NCBI RefSeq assembly: GCF_018607965.1
Contig: NZ_JABBAM010000081.1
Coordinates: 1 to 42,326 of the forward strand
Origin: Planktotalea sp.
GTDB taxonomy: Bacteria; Pseudomonadota; Alphaproteobacteria; Rhodobacterales; Rhodobacteraceae
DNA length: 42,326 nucleotides
Reading direction: 5' to 3'
The notes beneath the pieces were generated by a model. That model worked only from the letters and a program-made list of their open reading frames with translations, was not told the DNA's origin and made no database searches. A program made the position numbers and the translations under genes. This document shows, one piece after another, positions 41,048 through 42,326 of the stretch; within the stretch, counting starts at the first letter, position 1, and every line of letters begins with the position of its first letter.

Positions 41048-42160
41048 CTAGTATACGCTGTCTTCTAAAACACCATCTGCGCTCATTTGGGCGTAGAGTA
41101 AACCTTCGCGAAGACCTCTGTCAGCAACGGAAAGCTGATCTGTTGGCCAACAGCGCAAAAGCGCTTGCAGGATTGCAGCCCCTGACATGATCAGCGCTTG
41201 GCGATCTTGGCCAATGCGCGGATCGCGACGTCGGCCATTCGGGCCTAGTTTGAGATACATGTGGATCACCTTGTCGATCTGATCCGACGTCATGCGCAAT
41301 CCATCAACTTTGTTGCGATCATAACGTTTAAGCCCAAGATGCGAGGCCGCAACAGTCGTGACAGTCCCAGATGTGCCAACGATCTGAAATCCTTCGCGGG
41401 TCTGTTCGTCCTTATAGGGCGCAAACTCGGCCAAATGTTCTTCGAAATACCAGCTCATCAACGCAAAGCGTGCAGAATCGTCTTCAACGTCATCGAAATG
41501 ATCGCGCAGCGTCACAACGCCCAAAGGAACGGAAATCCAATCAACCACTTTTGCCGCAGCAAACGGACTATCTTGCGTGTGAAATCCAGCATGAAGCCGC
41601 ATAATCGCTTTGGGCCGTTCGCGCATTGGAACCGCCGTCAGATCGATCCAGACCAATTCAGTCGAGCCACCACCAATATCAACCACCAACAATTGTTCTG
41701 TCTTGGTCGACACCAAAGGCGCGCAGGAAATAACGGCGAGGCGCGCTTCTTCCTCTGGTTTGATGATATCCAGCGTCAGCCCAGTTTCACGGGTGATTTG
41801 CTTCATAAAGCCCGCGCCATTGCCTGCACGACGACAGGCTGCTGTCGCCACAAGGCGCATGTGCTTTACTTTGTGGCGCTTCAGTTTTTGCTGACAAATG
41901 CGCAGCGCTTGGATCGTGCGCGCCATTGACGCACGACTTAGCTTGCCCGTGCTTTCCAGACCCGCCCCCAATTGGACGGATTTAGAAAAGCTATCGATCA
42001 CATGAAACTGACTGCCCTTTGGCTGGGCAATCAACATGCGACAACTGTTCGTACCCAAGTCCAGCGCCGCATAAAGCGCAGCTGAATCAGGCGGTTTCGG
42101 CGCGGGGCTCTCTACCGGTTTCAGGAATGCGCCCGCACCTTTGGGACGCTTGGGCGTCAT
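41048..42160 (-). CDS. Ppx/GppA family phosphatase
   Basis: A 370-residue exopolyphosphatase / pppGpp phosphohydrolase homologue of the actin-like ATPase fold. Phosphate 1 motif is [15 protein letters not shown] at about residues 31-45, the phosphate 2 motif is [14 protein letters not shown], and [11 protein letters not shown] follows. The proline- and lysine-rich first 28 residues precede the conserved domain. It is the short single-domain form common in alphaproteobacteria and is commonly next to rlmE there. ATG 42160 is the start. Whether it favours polyphosphate or pppGpp cannot be told. Confidence 0.92.
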   Translation of the reverse strand: MTPKRPKGAGAFLKPVESPAPKPPDSAALYAALDLGTNSCRMLIAQPKGSQFHVIDSFSKSVQLGAGLESTGKLSRASMARTIQALRICQQKLKRHKVKHMRLVATAACRRAGNGAGFMKQITRETGLTLDIIKPEEEARLAVISCAPLVSTKTEQLLVVDIGGGSTELVWIDLTAVPMRERPKAIMRLHAGFHTQDSPFAAAKVVDWISVPLGVVTLRDHFDDVEDDSARFALMSWYFEEHLAEFAPYKDEQTREGFQIVGTSGTVTTVAASHLGLKRYDRNKVDGLRMTSDQIDKVIHMYLKLGPNGRRRDPRIGQDRQALIMSGAAILQALLRCWPTDQLSVADRGLREGLLYAQMSADGVLEDSVY

Positions 42161-42242
42161 AATACGCCCTCCATGTATCGTGTTACCCCTAGCCTACGCC
42201 CGCCGCAGCGCTCTCGCAAGGGGCTTGTCAGGCCGCCGGCCT

Positions 42243-42266
42243 TCATAATCACCATGAATATTATGA
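42243..42266. promoter_or_regulatory. inverted repeat near the right end of the window
   Basis: TCATAAT (42243-42249) and ATTATGA (42260-42266) are perfect 7-base arms around 10 bases, about 83 bases upstream of the gppA-like gene. It resembles an operator. I see no supported gene in 42161-42326. Confidence 0.3.
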
Positions 42267-42326
42267 CCCTCTTGCCCTGTGGCTAAATGTGCTGCGCTGC
42301 GGCTAAGATCAGGCGTCGCTCAGGCG

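Overview
The window looks like a stretch of chromosome from an alphaproteobacterium of the Rhodobacteraceae (Roseobacter group). The main evidence is the gene run dusB-ntrB-ntrC-ntrY-ntrX-trkA-trkH-hfq-hflX, the NtrC and NtrX proteins without a sigma-54 contact loop, the fused ispDF gene, and several small proteins typical of the family. Base composition looks moderate in GC by eye. I cannot name a genus with confidence.

Layout. 1-3865: the 3' part of a branched-chain-amino-acid/amide type (HAAT) ABC importer operon. livG is partial, livF, livH and livM carry frameshifts and stop codons, and an intact small exported protein gene sits between livF and livH. 3900-5080: a convergent terminator, bdhA on the minus strand, and a gene-poor stretch holding a likely minus-strand small RNA. 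5081-10380: an orphan YejA-like peptide-binding protein, then a translationally coupled acyl-CoA ligase / DsbA-like / Bcr-type efflux set. 10449-11664: icd, broken by one extra A. 11790-14629: a class II amidotransferase coupled to a DUF6356 gene, a divergent Lrp/AsnC regulator with an SMR pump, and a 3-hydroxyisobutyrate-dehydrogenase-like gene. 14747-17224: a penicillin-acylase family enzyme.

17273-29228 (minus): hflX, hfq, trkH, trkA, ntrX, ntrY, ntrC, ntrB and dusB form one long colinear block covering nitrogen and redox sensing, potassium uptake, RNA chaperone and translation quality functions. 29364-32811 (plus): ispDF, pgpA and a CinA/PncC gene are linked by 4-base overlaps, followed by amtB. 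32875-34375 (minus): an alkB-like alkane monooxygenase relic and a COQ10/RatA-type gene. 34447-37403: hpt with a short membrane peptide behind it, sufE, a lipoprotein and RNase D. 37483-39116: purM-purN. 39267 to the end: a GFA-family protein, a CAU-anticodon tRNA, and the minus-strand set gppA-rlmE followed by a secreted protein with a WYL-like pattern.

The strongest theme is uneven gene decay. The HAAT transporter and the alkB-like gene carry both indels and nonsense codons, as expected of real pseudogenes. icd carries a single homopolymer insertion that may be a sequencing error. I found no CRISPR array, phage or insertion sequence. The best candidates for something undescribed are the small RNA at 4891-4967, the periplasmic WYL-like protein at 39826-40227, the cysteine-patterned exported protein inside the transporter operon, and the hairpin in the purM leader.
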